From assembly GCA_965250225.1 (NCBI GenBank), contig CBDFNQ010000017.1, forward strand, positions 1 to 64,000: a DNA stretch of 64,000 nt. The letters are read 5' to 3'. This document shows, in pieces, positions 1-7,611 of the stretch (the first letter of the stretch is position 1; each line of letters starts with the position of its first letter). The stretch is from CBDEUK01 sp965250225. GTDB taxonomy: Bacteria > Pseudomonadota > Gammaproteobacteria > Eutrophobiales > Eutrophobiaceae. Below the pieces are notes generated by a model, which was given only the letters and a program-made list of their open reading frames with translations, was not told the DNA's origin and searched no databases. Both the position numbers and the translations under genes were made by a program.

Positions 1-31
1 TGTTTATGATTTCTGCCGCGATAGCGGCTTC

Positions 32-105
32 GTTCAACAAGTTTATCAACGAACGCACTTCGTGCTGGACGGCCTGCTGCGCAGTCCGCCCATTACGCGG
101 GCGTT
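32..105 (+). other. attC-like cassette recombination site (attC-0), interrupted at R'
   Basis: An R'' box GTTCAAC (32-38, fits RYYYAAC) is followed by about 65 bases containing inverted arms (GGAC and GTCC at about 67-88) and an R' box that begins GTT at 103. The R' box is split by the IS1182-family element: its remaining bases resume at 1922 after the right-hand target duplication, so the uninterrupted R' would read GTTGGTA. This site would belong to a cassette whose gene lies left of the window. The match to the attC family rests on box spacing and context with the other sites; the arms are imperfect. Confidence 0.55.
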
Positions 106-176
106 GAGGCTGTAGAAAAACCCCTATTTCCACCTTAGATTTGGTAAAATAGCGCAACCCATAAAGAGCACTTTAA

Positions 177-1791
177 ATGCCTAAATTCATTCCTTATGAT
201 CACAATCAGAGTTCAATGGTGGTGATCAATTATCAAGACCAACTTCAAGCGGGCACCTTCGAACACGCCGTTCATTACTTAATAGAGAACACGTTAGACC
301 TGTCTGTTTTTTATCCTCGGTATAACAACGATGACAACGGCCGCCCTGCCATTGACCCGGCTATCTTGTTGAAGGTCATCCTGTTCGCTTACTCTAAAGG
401 AATAACATCAAGTCGCGAGATCCAATGGTGTTGTCAAACGAACATCATATTTAAAGCCTTGTCGTGTGATAGCGTGCCGCATTTTACAACGATTGCAGAG
501 TTTGTCAGTTCCTGTGCAACTGAGATAGCGGATTTGTTTGAACAGGTGTTATTGGTCTGTCATGAGCAAGGATTACTGGGCCATGAGTTGTTTGCGATTG
601 ATGGTTGCAAGATGCCATCGGATGCCTCAAAAGAATGGTCGGGGACCTTTAAAGAGCTGGCAGAAAAGCGCGAGAAAATTAAACGTCAGATCCATCATCA
701 TATAAACGAACATCAACAGTTAGACAAGAATGAAAGTCGTGATGAAGAGAGACACAAGCGCACCGAGCAGGCCATTGAGACATTAAATAAAGCGCATGAG
801 AAGATAGATCAATTTTTAAAGTCCAACAGCCCACGGATGGGCCAAGGTAAAAGACCCAAAGGCAGGTTTATGCTCCTGCAAAACCGGCATTCTCCACATC
901 CATGTGGGTCAAGTCAAAAGTAATATCACCGATAATGAAAGCGCCAAGATGACCACCAACAAAGGGACTATTCAGGGGTACAATGGCGTTGCCTCGGTCG
1001 ATAAAAAACATCAAGTGATCATTGATGCTCAAGCCTTCGGAGCAGGCCAGGAACACTATACCTTACAACCTGTATTGGAGACGATTAAAGAACGCTACAA
1101 ACGATTGGGGATCAGCAACAATATATATCAGGACGACATCATAGTGACCGCAGATACCGGATTTGCCAATGAAGCGAATATGAAATATCTGCACGAGAAT
1201 AGGATCAATGGTTATATCCCCGACAACAAATTTCGCAGTCGGGATCCAAAATTCGCCGAGCAGAAAAGCAAATACGGCAAACGGAAAACAAACACTAAAA
1301 AGAAAACAATCAACGTCATCCCTGCCAGTGAATTCCGTTTCGATCCTACCAAGAAAAGTTGCATCTGCCCGGCAGGCGAGGCGATGTGGCTAAAGAAAGA
1401 AGGCCATGATCAACAAGGCAGTTATAAATTATTTTTTGAAGGACGGCTGACAAAATGTCGAGGCTGCAAATTGAAACATCAATGCATGAGAAACCCAAGC
1501 TCTGCGAACACCCGAGAGGGCCACGGTCGACAGGTCTCATTTGTCCTGGAGAGTAAAAGAGCACCGAACTTCACTGATTGGATGAAGCACCGAGTGGATA
1601 GCGACAAGGGAAAACAGAGTTACAGTCACAGAATGTCGGTAGTCGAACCGGTGTTTGGTAATATAGGTTCAAATAAACGGCTCAACCGATTCAGTTTGCG
1701 CAGTAAAAAGAAAGTACAATGTCAGTGGAAGATGTATTGTCTAGTACACAATATTGAGAAGCTAAAGAATTACGGTGGATTGGCGGCCTGA
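177..1791 (+). pseudogene. IS1182-family transposase, disrupted by a 49-bp insertion
   Basis: The first part (177 to about 861, frame beginning at the ATG at 177) carries the N-terminal DUF772-type domain and the first catalytic aspartate region (FAIDGCKMPSDAS). The second part (911-1791) carries the second catalytic aspartate (VTADTGFANEA) and the glutamate region (VVEPVFGNI), with a Cys-rich stretch (CICPAGEAM, CRGCKLKHQC) before it. The frames differ by one. Removing exactly 862-910 joins them as KRPK-EV-KSNITDNESAK, which is the usual sequence of this family. The gene is therefore an otherwise complete transposase interrupted by a small palindromic insertion. A GTG at 904 opens the downstream frame but is probably not a functional start. 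Confidence 0.85.
862..910 (-). repeat. GGA-loop double-hairpin unit A, inserted in a transposase
   Basis: This is a 49-bp insertion, defined because removing it restores the transposase frame and sequence. Read on the minus strand it begins GACC and ends CTGC. It forms two hairpins: CCACA-TGGA-TGTGG, and a second with TTGC-AGGA-GCA at its tip. The same layout, ends and loops occur in unit B inside the IS110 elements, although the stem bases differ. No target duplication is evident. Confidence 0.75.
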
Positions 1792-1951
1792 GTTATATTC
1801 AAGAATGAAGCAACCTCTATTTTATTAAAACCAAAAGCACTATAAAAATAAATGAACCGATCAAAAATTAATCGAGATGTTGAAAACCTGAACCGAAGAC
1901 AGGTTTTTCTACAGCCTCGTTGGTATGCAAACACAAAGAAGGAGAAACAGG

Positions 1952-2323
1952 ATGGATCAGAAATCACTTTATGAACGCCTTGGTGGCTATGATGGCATTA
2001 CGGCTTTTGCTAATGATTTGTTATCACGGTTACAGCCAGATTCTCAATTAGGGCGATTTTGGGAGAATCGTGGAAATGATGGAATCGCGAGAGAAAAGCA
2101 GTTACTAATTGATTACCTCTGCTCGGTTACAGGCGGCCCAATATACTATACAGGTCGAGATATGAAATTATCGCATCAAGGCATGAAAATCAGCGATAGT
2201 GATTGGTCAGTTTTTTTGAAACATGCTGGCGCCACTATGGCAGCGTTAGAGGTTCCTAAACAAGAATGCGATGAGGTTGTTGCTTTCGTGCTTAGCCTTA
2301 AAAATGACATCGTTGATGGCTAG
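1952..2323 (+). CDS. truncated haemoglobin (group I), cassette-borne
   Basis: This 123-residue protein has the LYERLGGYDGITAFANDLL start and a DMKLSHQGMKIS segment with the proximal haem-binding histidine, both characteristic of group I truncated globins (trHbN/GlbN). Such proteins bind O2 or NO and often act in NO detoxification. The ATG at 1952 is chosen because AAGGAG lies at about 1938-1943; the upstream ATG at 1925 in the same frame has no such site. It lies between R' of attC-0 and R'' of attC-1 and fills that interval almost completely, as a gene cassette does. The cassette has no promoter that I can see. Physiological role is inferred from family only. Confidence 0.85.
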   Translation: MDQKSLYERLGGYDGITAFANDLLSRLQPDSQLGRFWENRGNDGIAREKQLLIDYLCSVTGGPIYYTGRDMKLSHQGMKISDSDWSVFLKHAGATMAALEVPKQECDEVVAFVLSLKNDIVDG

Positions 2324-2337
2324 TCAAAGGCCTAACC

Positions 2338-2749
2338 CATATGAGCCGTTTCCAAGTCAATAGCCATTAGTTGTTTTTTTTCGGTCACCTAGATGATCGA
2401 AAATTAAATCACACACAAAGATCGATCACCTCATCTGTCATGGCAGCTGTCAAATCATCGCTTACAGCAAACACATATAGAGGATCTCTTATTGCGGTCT
2501 CACCGCAGCCTGTATTGTTGTTCGTCCATGAACGATAACAGGGTCACTAGACATTCATCGGTTAACCTGGTTCTGGCACTATTCAAGGTGGTGGGTTGAC
2601 TCAATCTTTTAGTCCCCAGTTGCCTACACGGATGTAGGTAAGGGGCGTGAGCAGGAGCGGAAGCTTTAGTAGCAGGCTCAGTTCAGGTGTAAGCGACTTT
2701 GTGTGTGTATTAATGCACGCCAATGGGGTGTCTAATCAAGCGCACTGGC
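2338..2749 (-). ncRNA. putative bridge-RNA region of IS110 copy 1
   Basis: This stretch lies downstream of the minus-strand transposase and up to the element end. Members of the IS1111 subgroup encode their target-specifying bridge RNA at this end; the IS110 subgroup does so upstream of the gene. The region has no supported reading frame and contains several short inverted repeats. I cannot fold it or identify the target and donor loops by eye, so the call rests on position and family knowledge. The identical region of copy 2 is 4384-4795. Confidence 0.4.
2622..2663 (+). repeat. GGA-loop hairpin unit D1 in IS110 copy 1
   Basis: The sequence CCTACA-CGGA-TGTAGG (2623-2638) is a perfect 6-bp stem with GGA in the loop, followed by a second tip GAGC-AGGA-GC at about 2649-2658. 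The first 16 bases are identical to the minus-strand hairpin at 42065-42080 in the cluster near the H1-like gene. It may be an inserted unit or an original part of the IS RNA. Confidence 0.5.
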
Positions 2750-3711
2750 TCAGGTTATGTGATGTAAAATCGACCGTATCGTTCTAAAAGAACACATATA
2801 AAATAATCGTGATTTTGAAACATTCAACATTTTGTTGCCTTGAGTTCCATACGTTTTCCCTGCCGACTCCGCTTTGCATTTCACTAACCGAGCATAGGAT
2901 GCAAATTTCTGTACTGAGTCGAATCGTTCAATATGACCGATTTCATAAATAATCGTTAAGGCCAGGATGCGACCGATACCAGAAACGCTTCTTAAAAGAT
3001 GCCAATGAACAGGGCTGTCATGTTTTGCCTGTTGCTCCAGGAAACATTCGATTTTACTCAATTCTTTTGCATAACAATCCAATACGGCCATATCCAAATT
3101 AACATTTCGTTGTACAACCTGATCAGGAAAGGTCGTTCTCAGTTGTTCTCGCGCACTGACATCTTTTAAGTTCACCTTGTGTGTGGGTAAATTGTACTGG
3201 CTGGTTGTGTTGTTTACGTGTGCCTTTAAGTGAGCACCATGTCGTACGAGTTTAGTTCTTCTTCGAAGCAGAGCACGCGTTGCCCGCATTTCTTTGGGGT
3301 AGACGTAAGCCAATGGGAAATTACCACCGCGTATGAGGTTGGCTATCTTAAACGGCAGATATATTGCTCCTGCAATATCTGCATTTCCGCCATCCTTGGC
3401 GGTCAATCAATCTTATCGTTCTTTGCTTTACCGCCATGGATGGCTTTCATGTATAGCGCATGACCGAGAATAAAATCAACGACAATATCCTCGCAGAAAT
3501 CAGATACCCAATACCAACAATGCATGCACTCAACACCGACAACGATATTGCCCAGGTAGGGCTTCAGTAACTGATTTAGTTTGTCAGGACTATCTGAAAT
3601 TTCCTTGTGAACACAGGTTTGACCGTCTTGATCAATAATGCAAACATAGAGCTTTCTAGCATGTAAATCGATACCACAATAATAGGGATGTAGGTTATTA
3701 TAAAAGTTCAT
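2750..3711 (-). pseudogene. IS110/IS1111 transposase, copy 1, interrupted and truncated
   Basis: The 5' part (3711 to about 3405) encodes the RuvC-like DEDD domain with GIDLHARKLYVCIID, GVECMHCWYW and HGGKAKNDKID. The 3' part (about 3354-2750) continues FKIANLIRGGNFPLAY through the Transposase_20 region (LLRSVSGIGRILALT, KTYGTQGNK). Between them a 50-bp insertion (3355-3404) adds a stop. Removing it restores D-S-F-K in frame. The C-terminus departs from the family after GNK and stops early, apparently lacking some 70 residues of the usual length of about 340. The protein is very unlikely to be active. Confidence 0.85.
3355..3404 (-). repeat. GGA-loop double-hairpin unit B1, inserted in IS110 transposase
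   Basis: This is an exact 50-bp insertion. On the minus strand it starts GACC and ends CTGC, with hairpins CCGCCA-AGGA-TGGCGG and GCAATATTGC-like arms around an AGGA tip (GATATTGC-AGGA-GCAATATATC). Removing it restores the codons for D-S-F-K of the IS110 transposase. It has the same layout as unit A (862-910) with compensating stem changes. Confidence 0.75.
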
Positions 3712-3901
3712 TGGGCTTTCTCCGGTTTGATTTTGTCACCTCCAGTTTAGCGATTATTGCTGAACTAAAGGAGAAGGCTCAATGAGTATCAAGCAAATCC
3801 AGCCGATCCTCAAAAGCGTCGCTTCGCTCTGCTTTTTCGATCGGCTGATTTAAACGTTAGATTTCCAGCAAGATTCATGACTCAAGGTAGTAAATTATAA
3901 A

Positions 3902-4381
3902 ATGAAAGAGATATTTCACAACATTCCGGAAGCTTTGCTTATTATTGTTTTCGTTTATATCCTGAGTTTATTTCTAGATAAGGTATTACGGAAATTTGCT
4001 ACACATTTTGATACAGGCACTTCTGAAATATTTCGTTTGCTTTCCAATTCTCAAAGAGCCTTATTGTTACTAGTTGCATTGATAATGGCTATTGGTAAGC
4101 TAGGCTTTGATGTTTCAGCTTTAGTGGCTGGCTTAGGTTTAACTGGTTTTGCCTTGGGCTTTGCTTTGAAAGACGCAATATCAAACCTCATAGCAGGCAT
4201 TATGATTGTTATCTATAAACCATGTGAAATAGGCGACCTAATTGAGATTTCTGATACAAAGGGAAAAATAATTGACATCAACCTGAGGTATTTAACAATT
4301 AGTACAGAATCAGGAAAATGTCTAATCCCAAACTCTTTGATTCTCAATAATAAGCTGGCTTTGTTTGATGAACAAATCTAA
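3902..4381 (+). CDS. small MscS-like mechanosensitive channel, cassette-borne
   Basis: This 159-residue membrane protein has two or three hydrophobic helices and the MscS pore signature (VAGLGLTGFALGFALKDAISNLIAGIMI, quoted in parts: GLGLTGFALGFALKD then SNLIAG), followed by the start of the beta domain (GDLIEISDTKGKIIDI, LIPNS). Family members gate under membrane tension and release solutes on osmotic downshock. It is much shorter than E. coli MscS (286 residues) and lacks the C-terminal vestibule region. The stop codon TAA (4379-4381) lies inside the R'' box of the next attC, a compact arrangement typical of cassettes. The ATG at 3902 lies about 40 bases after R' of attC-1; the ribosome site is weak (AAGG at about 3885). 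Confidence 0.82.
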   Translation: MKEIFHNIPEALLIIVFVYILSLFLDKVLRKFATHFDTGTSEIFRLLSNSQRALLLLVALIMAIGKLGFDVSALVAGLGLTGFALGFALKDAISNLIAGIMIVIYKPCEIGDLIEISDTKGKIIDINLRYLTISTESGKCLIPNSLILNNKLALFDEQI

Positions 4382-4667
4382 CACATATGAGCCGTTTCCA
4401 AGTCAATAGCCATTAGTTGTTTTTTTTCGGTCACCTAGATGATCGAAAATTAAATCACACACAAAGATCGATCACTTCATCTGTCATGGCAGCTGTCAAA
4501 TCATCGCTTACAGCAAACACATATAGAGGATCTCTTATTGCGGTCTCACCACGGCCTGTATTGTTGTTCGTCCATGAACGATAACAGGGTCACTAGACAT
4601 TCATCGGTTAACCTGGTTCTGGCACTATTCAAGGTGGTGGGTTGACTCAATCTTTTAGTCCCCAGTT

Positions 4668-4709
4668 GCCTACACGGATGTAGGTAAGGGGCGTGAGCAG
4701 GAGCGGAAG
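4668..4709 (+). repeat. GGA-loop hairpin unit D2 in IS110 copy 2
   Basis: This is the same sequence as unit D1, shifted by 2046 bases with the second IS copy. Stem CCTACA-CGGA-TGTAGG is at 4669-4684. Confidence 0.5.
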
Positions 4710-4795
4710 CTTTAGTATCAGGCTCAGTTCAGGTGTAAGCGACTTTGTGTGTGTATTAATGCACGCCAATGGGGTGTCTAATCAAGCGCACTGGC

Positions 4796-5757
4796 TCAGG
4801 TTATGTGATGTAAAATCGACCGTATCGTTCTAAAAGAACACATATAAAATAATCGTGATTTTGAAACATTCAACATTTTGTTGCCTTGAGTTCCATACGT
4901 TTTCCCTGCCGACTCCGCTTTGCATTTCACTAACCGAGCATAGGATGCAAATTTCTGTACTGAGTCGAATCGTTCAATATGACCGATTTCATAAATAATC
5001 GTTAAGGCCAGGATGCGACCGATACCAGAAACGCTTCTTAAAAGATGCCAATGAACAGGGCTGTCATGTTTTGCCTGTTGCTCCAGGAAACATTCGATTT
5101 TACTCAATTCTTTTGCATAACAATCCAATACGGCCATATCCAAATTAACATTTCGTTGTACAACCTGATCAGGAAAGGTCGTTCTCAGTTGTTCTCGCGC
5201 ACTGACATCTTTTAAGTTCACCTTGTGTGTGGGTAAATTGTACTGGCTGGTTGTGTTGTTTACGTGTGCCTTTAAGTGAGCACCATGTCGTACGAGTTTA
5301 GTTCTTCTTCGAAGCAGAGCACGCGTTGCCCGCATTTCTTTGGGGTAGACGTAAGCCAATGGGAAATTACCACCGCGTATGAGGTTGGCTATCTTAAACG
5401 GCAGATATATTGCTCCTGCAATATCTGCATTTCCGCCATCCTTGGCGGTCAATCAATCTTATCGTTCTTTGCTTTACCGCCATGGATGGCTTTCATGTAT
5501 AGCGCATGACCGAGAATAAAATCAACGACAATATCCTCGCAGAAATCAGATACCCAATACCAACAATGCATGCACTCAACACCGACAACGATATTGCCCA
5601 GGTAGGGCTTCAGTAACTGATTTAGTTTGTCAGGACTATCTGAAATTTCCTTGTGAACACAGGTTTGACCGTCTTGATCAATAATGCAAACATAGAGCTT
5701 TCTAGCATGTAAATCGATACCACAATAATAGGGATGTAGGTTATTATAAAAGTTCAT
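4796..5757 (-). pseudogene. IS110/IS1111 transposase, copy 2, interrupted and truncated
   Basis: This is the same broken gene as at 2750-3711: the DEDD domain in the first frame (5757 to about 5451), the remaining domain in a second frame (about 5400-4796), a 50-bp insertion between them, and loss of the usual C-terminus. The translated parts appear identical to copy 1. Confidence 0.85.
5401..5450 (-). repeat. GGA-loop double-hairpin unit B2
   Basis: This is the copy of unit B carried by the second IS110 element, identical to 3355-3404. It was duplicated with the IS rather than inserted independently. Confidence 0.75.
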
Positions 5758-5955
5758 TGGGCTTTCTCCGGTTTGATTTTGTCACCTCCAGTTTAGCGAT
5801 TATTGCTGAACTAAAGGAGAAGGCTCAATGAGTATCAAGCACGAGCAATGCGACTTCAGTAACTGGCACACCTTTTGCGAAAAAGACCGTAAAAGCTGCG
5901 CCAGTTACTGAGGCGCTTGTCGTGGGCGTTATATTCTAAAGAGATTGCACCCGTA

Positions 5956-6861
5956 ATGTCGAAATTAAAAATTACTAAAGATCTAGCCATATCAATTACA
6001 GCATCTTTGCCAGTAGGAGTGTGTTTAGCTGCGAATGACGGTGCAATAGTTTACGCAAATCCCAAAGCTGTGGATATATTTGGCTTCAATAAGGAGGAGC
6101 TACTTGACTATTTTATCGAAGATCTAATGCCTGAAAAATATCGTAATTCACATAGAATGTTTAGGAATAACTATGTAGCTAACCCAATAAATATTGCAAT
6201 GAGTGGTGGTCGAATATTGACCGGATTAAAAAAGAGCGGAGTAGAGGTTTTACTTCAAATTGGACTAACTCCTCTAACTGATAAGTACACACTAATAACC
6301 TTTATTGAGTCGACCAATGAAATTATCAAACCTTCGAGTTCTAATGATCCATTAACTGGTTTGCCTAATCGAAAATTGTTCGATGAATATGGTGAAAAAA
6401 TGCGCAAATTAGCGATACGAAATAAAAAGAATATCTCAATAGCATTTATTGATTTAGATAATTTCAAATTTGTTAATGATCAATTTGGTCATCAAATTGG
6501 AGATATGGTTATTTGTGAAGTGGCTTATCTACTTAGGAGCAATGTGAGAGAGAGCGATATAATCGCTCGTGTTGGCGGAGATGAATTTATAATTTGTCTA
6601 TACGGTATGAAAAAACATACGCATTTAAAAAAATTTTTAGATCAGCTGATCAGTCAGATATCCTCTGTATGTAATATTGAGAGAAATTCGATTGATATTG
6701 GAGCCAGCATTGGCGCTATCATTACCTGCACACCGGAAAGCGTGAAGATTAGTGAGATGGTTGGCATGGCAGATAAACTGATGTATAAGGCCAAAAAAGC
6801 AGGCAAGGGAATAGTAATTGTTAACGAAATAGATGCCTCGAATTTGACAAGGCATAACTAA
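5956..6861 (+). CDS. PAS-GGDEF diguanylate cyclase, cassette-borne
   Basis: The protein has about 301 residues and no membrane segment. A PAS-type sensory domain covers roughly residues 15-115 (PVGVCLAANDGAIVYANPKA, FGFNKEELL). The GGDEF domain follows from NDPLTGLPNR (about 132), with the active-site motif RVGGDEFI and an inhibitory RxxD site (RESD) five residues before it. Both are intact, so the enzyme should make cyclic di-GMP from two GTP and respond to product inhibition. The ATG at 5956 is preferred because the frame upstream runs back into the R' box of attC-2. The stop codon overlaps the R'' box of attC-3 by one base. The signal sensed by the PAS domain is unknown. Confidence 0.88.
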   Translation: MSKLKITKDLAISITASLPVGVCLAANDGAIVYANPKAVDIFGFNKEELLDYFIEDLMPEKYRNSHRMFRNNYVANPINIAMSGGRILTGLKKSGVEVLLQIGLTPLTDKYTLITFIESTNEIIKPSSSNDPLTGLPNRKLFDEYGEKMRKLAIRNKKNISIAFIDLDNFKFVNDQFGHQIGDMVICEVAYLLRSNVRESDIIARVGGDEFIICLYGMKKHTHLKKFLDQLISQISSVCNIERNSIDIGASIGAIITCTPESVKISEMVGMADKLMYKAKKAGKGIVIVNEIDASNLTRHN

Positions 6862-6938
6862 TTTAACAAGCACCTCAAAAATGATAGTTTTTCCGTTGCT
6901 TCGCAACTCCAAAACTACATTTTAGGCGATCGTTAGTA
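6861..6938 (+). other. uninterrupted attC-like site (attC-3)
   Basis: R'' is ATTTAAC (6861-6867). Inverted arms follow (AATGATAGTTTT and AAAACTACATT around a CGTTGCTTCGCAACTC centre), ending in R' GTTAGTA (6932-6938). The length is 78 bp. This is the only complete site in the window not split by an insertion sequence. Confidence 0.75.
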
Positions 6939-6954
6939 TGATTCCCAAAGTCAA

Positions 6955-7172
6955 TAATAACTGTCAGGATTGGCGGGGATTTCTTTATGGACACAAATGT
7001 TTCCTTACTGGTTCAGGATACAAACATAAAGCGTTCTGGCGTGTTAATCGATACCACAGTAATAAAGATGCGTGTTATTGTAGAAGTTCATTGGGCTTTC
7101 TCCGGTTGGTTTGGTCGCCATCTAGTTTAGCCATTTTGAATAAACTAGGAGGAAGACTCAATGAGTATCAAG
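6955..7172 (-). mobile_element. degenerate right end of an IS110-type element
   Basis: The stretch aligns by eye with the 5' transposase end of the two IS110 copies: it shares ATCGATACCACA-like, AAGTTCATTGGGCTTTCTCCGG (in parts) and CAATGAGTATCAAG, with many substitutions and small indels. The rest of the element, including the gene body and left end, is missing. An apparent plus-strand frame across 6938-7213 is an artefact of this remnant. Confidence 0.7.
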
Positions 7173-7235
7173 TCTCTCCTCATGGACTAAATCTACCCCG
7201 GGAAAATGACTAGCCATTGCACCCTATCGTTATGT
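7173..7235 (+). other. right half of an attC-like site (attC-4)
   Basis: This sequence follows the IS110 remnant in the same way as the halves after the two full copies, and ends in R' GTTATGT (7229-7235). The R'' half and the cassette gene that preceded it have been lost, presumably by a deletion that also removed most of the IS. Array content cannot be recognised beyond this point. Confidence 0.5.
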
Positions 7236-7281
7236 TTTTGTAGTACATTAGAATTTTACTTTTAAGAAAGGAGAACCACAC

Positions 7282-7599
7282 ACGGCTCGATACATTATTA
7301 TTTACCTGGGCGGCGGTCAGCCAACCAGCCCAGAGGAAGGTAAGCAACATATGTCGAAATATATGGAATGCTTATCTTCGTTGGGCGACTCAGCTGTTAG
7401 TCCTGCTAATCCGCTTAAGAATACGAGCACAGTAAAATCAGATTGTACTGTTACCTCAGGAGGCACTACGACAATGTCTGGTTACACAATAATTGAAGCG
7501 GATTCTATGGATGCGGTGCTATCGATTGCAAAGGCTTGCCCTTTTCTTGATATCGGTGGGTCACTTGAGGTATCAGAATTAATGCAGATGCTAGGTTAA
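7282..7599 (+). CDS. YCII-domain protein with an ACG in place of the start codon
   Basis: Reading from the ACG at 7282 gives 105 residues beginning ARYIIIYLGGGQPTSPEEG and ending in SMDAVLSIAKACPFLDIGG, a clear YCII-related domain of the type found in many bacteria. Family members are small dimeric proteins of mostly unknown function, some of them dehydrochlorinase-like. The ribosome site AAGGAG (7268-7273) is spaced correctly for the ACG. No ATG, GTG or TTG exists between the upstream stop (7249-7251) and the internal ATG at 7351. Starting at 7351 would remove the first beta strand and the conserved LGGxQP segment. A single T-to-C change of the original ATG is the simplest explanation, so the gene may be poorly expressed or inactive. 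Confidence 0.75.
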   Translation, partial: TARYIIIYLGGGQPTSPEEGKQHMSKYMECLSSLGDSAVSPANPLKNTSTVKSDCTVTSGGTTTMSGYTIIEADSMDAVLSIAKACPFLDIGGSLEVSELMQMLG

Positions 7600-7611
7600 A
7601 ATGAACAGACA

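Larger units (their letters stand above)
107..1917 (+). mobile_element. IS1182-family insertion sequence
   Basis: The element has perfect 16-bp terminal inverted repeats (AGGCTGTAGAAAAACC at 107-122, its complement at 1902-1917). It is flanked by a 5-bp direct repeat CGTTG (102-106 and 1918-1922), a target-site duplication that lies inside the R' box of attC-0. Inside is one transposase gene on the plus strand, broken by a 49-bp insertion. The intact ends and clean duplication suggest recent arrival; the broken gene means it would need transposase from another copy to move. Confidence 0.85.
2338..3795 (-). mobile_element. IS110-family (IS1111-type) element, copy 1, defective
   Basis: The borders come from comparing the two copies: identity runs from 2338 to 3795 (matching 4384 to 5841, 1458 bp each) and ends sharply in different flanks. 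A few substitutions separate them, for example near 2431, 2508 and 2674. There are no long terminal inverted repeats and no target duplication, as usual for IS110. The transposase is on the minus strand and is broken. About 410 bp of non-coding sequence follows the gene, which suits the IS1111 subgroup. Confidence 0.88.
2330..3862 (+). other. attC site (attC-1) split by an IS110-type element
   Basis: R'' is GCCTAAC (2330-2336), seven bases after the globin stop codon. After the IS (2338-3795) the site resumes with arms CAGCCGATC and GATCGGCTG flanking an internal hairpin, and ends in R' GTTAGAT (3856-3862, fits GTTRRRY). Without the IS the site would be about 75 bp. The insertion lies immediately after R'', the known target position of IS1111-attC elements. 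Confidence 0.85.
4384..5841 (-). mobile_element. IS110-family (IS1111-type) element, copy 2, defective
   Basis: This copy is nearly identical to copy 1 over the full 1458 bp, including the 50-bp insertion and the truncated transposase end. The defects therefore predate the duplication. Its non-coding part (4384-4795) is the putative bridge-RNA region. Movement of a defective copy implies help in trans from an intact relative, or duplication by recombination. Confidence 0.88.
4376..5934 (+). other. attC site (attC-2) split by IS110 copy 2
   Basis: R'' is ATCTAAC (4376-4382). After the IS ends at 5841 the site continues with long arms (CAGTAACTGGC and GCCAGTTACTG, about 5855-5910) and R' GTTATAT at 5928-5934. 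Removing the IS leaves a site of about 100 bp. The IS occupies the same position after R'' as in attC-1. Confidence 0.82.

Noticed and set aside
904..1791. Second transposase starting at GTG 904
   Set aside because: The similarity is continuous with the upstream frame once 862-910 is removed, so this is the 3' part of one gene.
3230..3463. Plus-strand 77-codon frame inside IS110 (repeated at 5276)
   Set aside because: It is antisense to the transposase and duplicated only because the IS is duplicated.
2338..5841. Repeated spacing of near-identical blocks as a CRISPR-like or duplicated operon
   Set aside because: The repeated blocks are full IS110 elements with different flanks; no short regular repeats occur.
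6938..7213. Plus-strand frame of 91 codons
   Set aside because: It reads through the IS110 remnant and half attC; codons have no family similarity.
1..7300. Integron integrase or attI site
   Set aside because: No tyrosine recombinase frame exists in the region; if present it lies outside the window.
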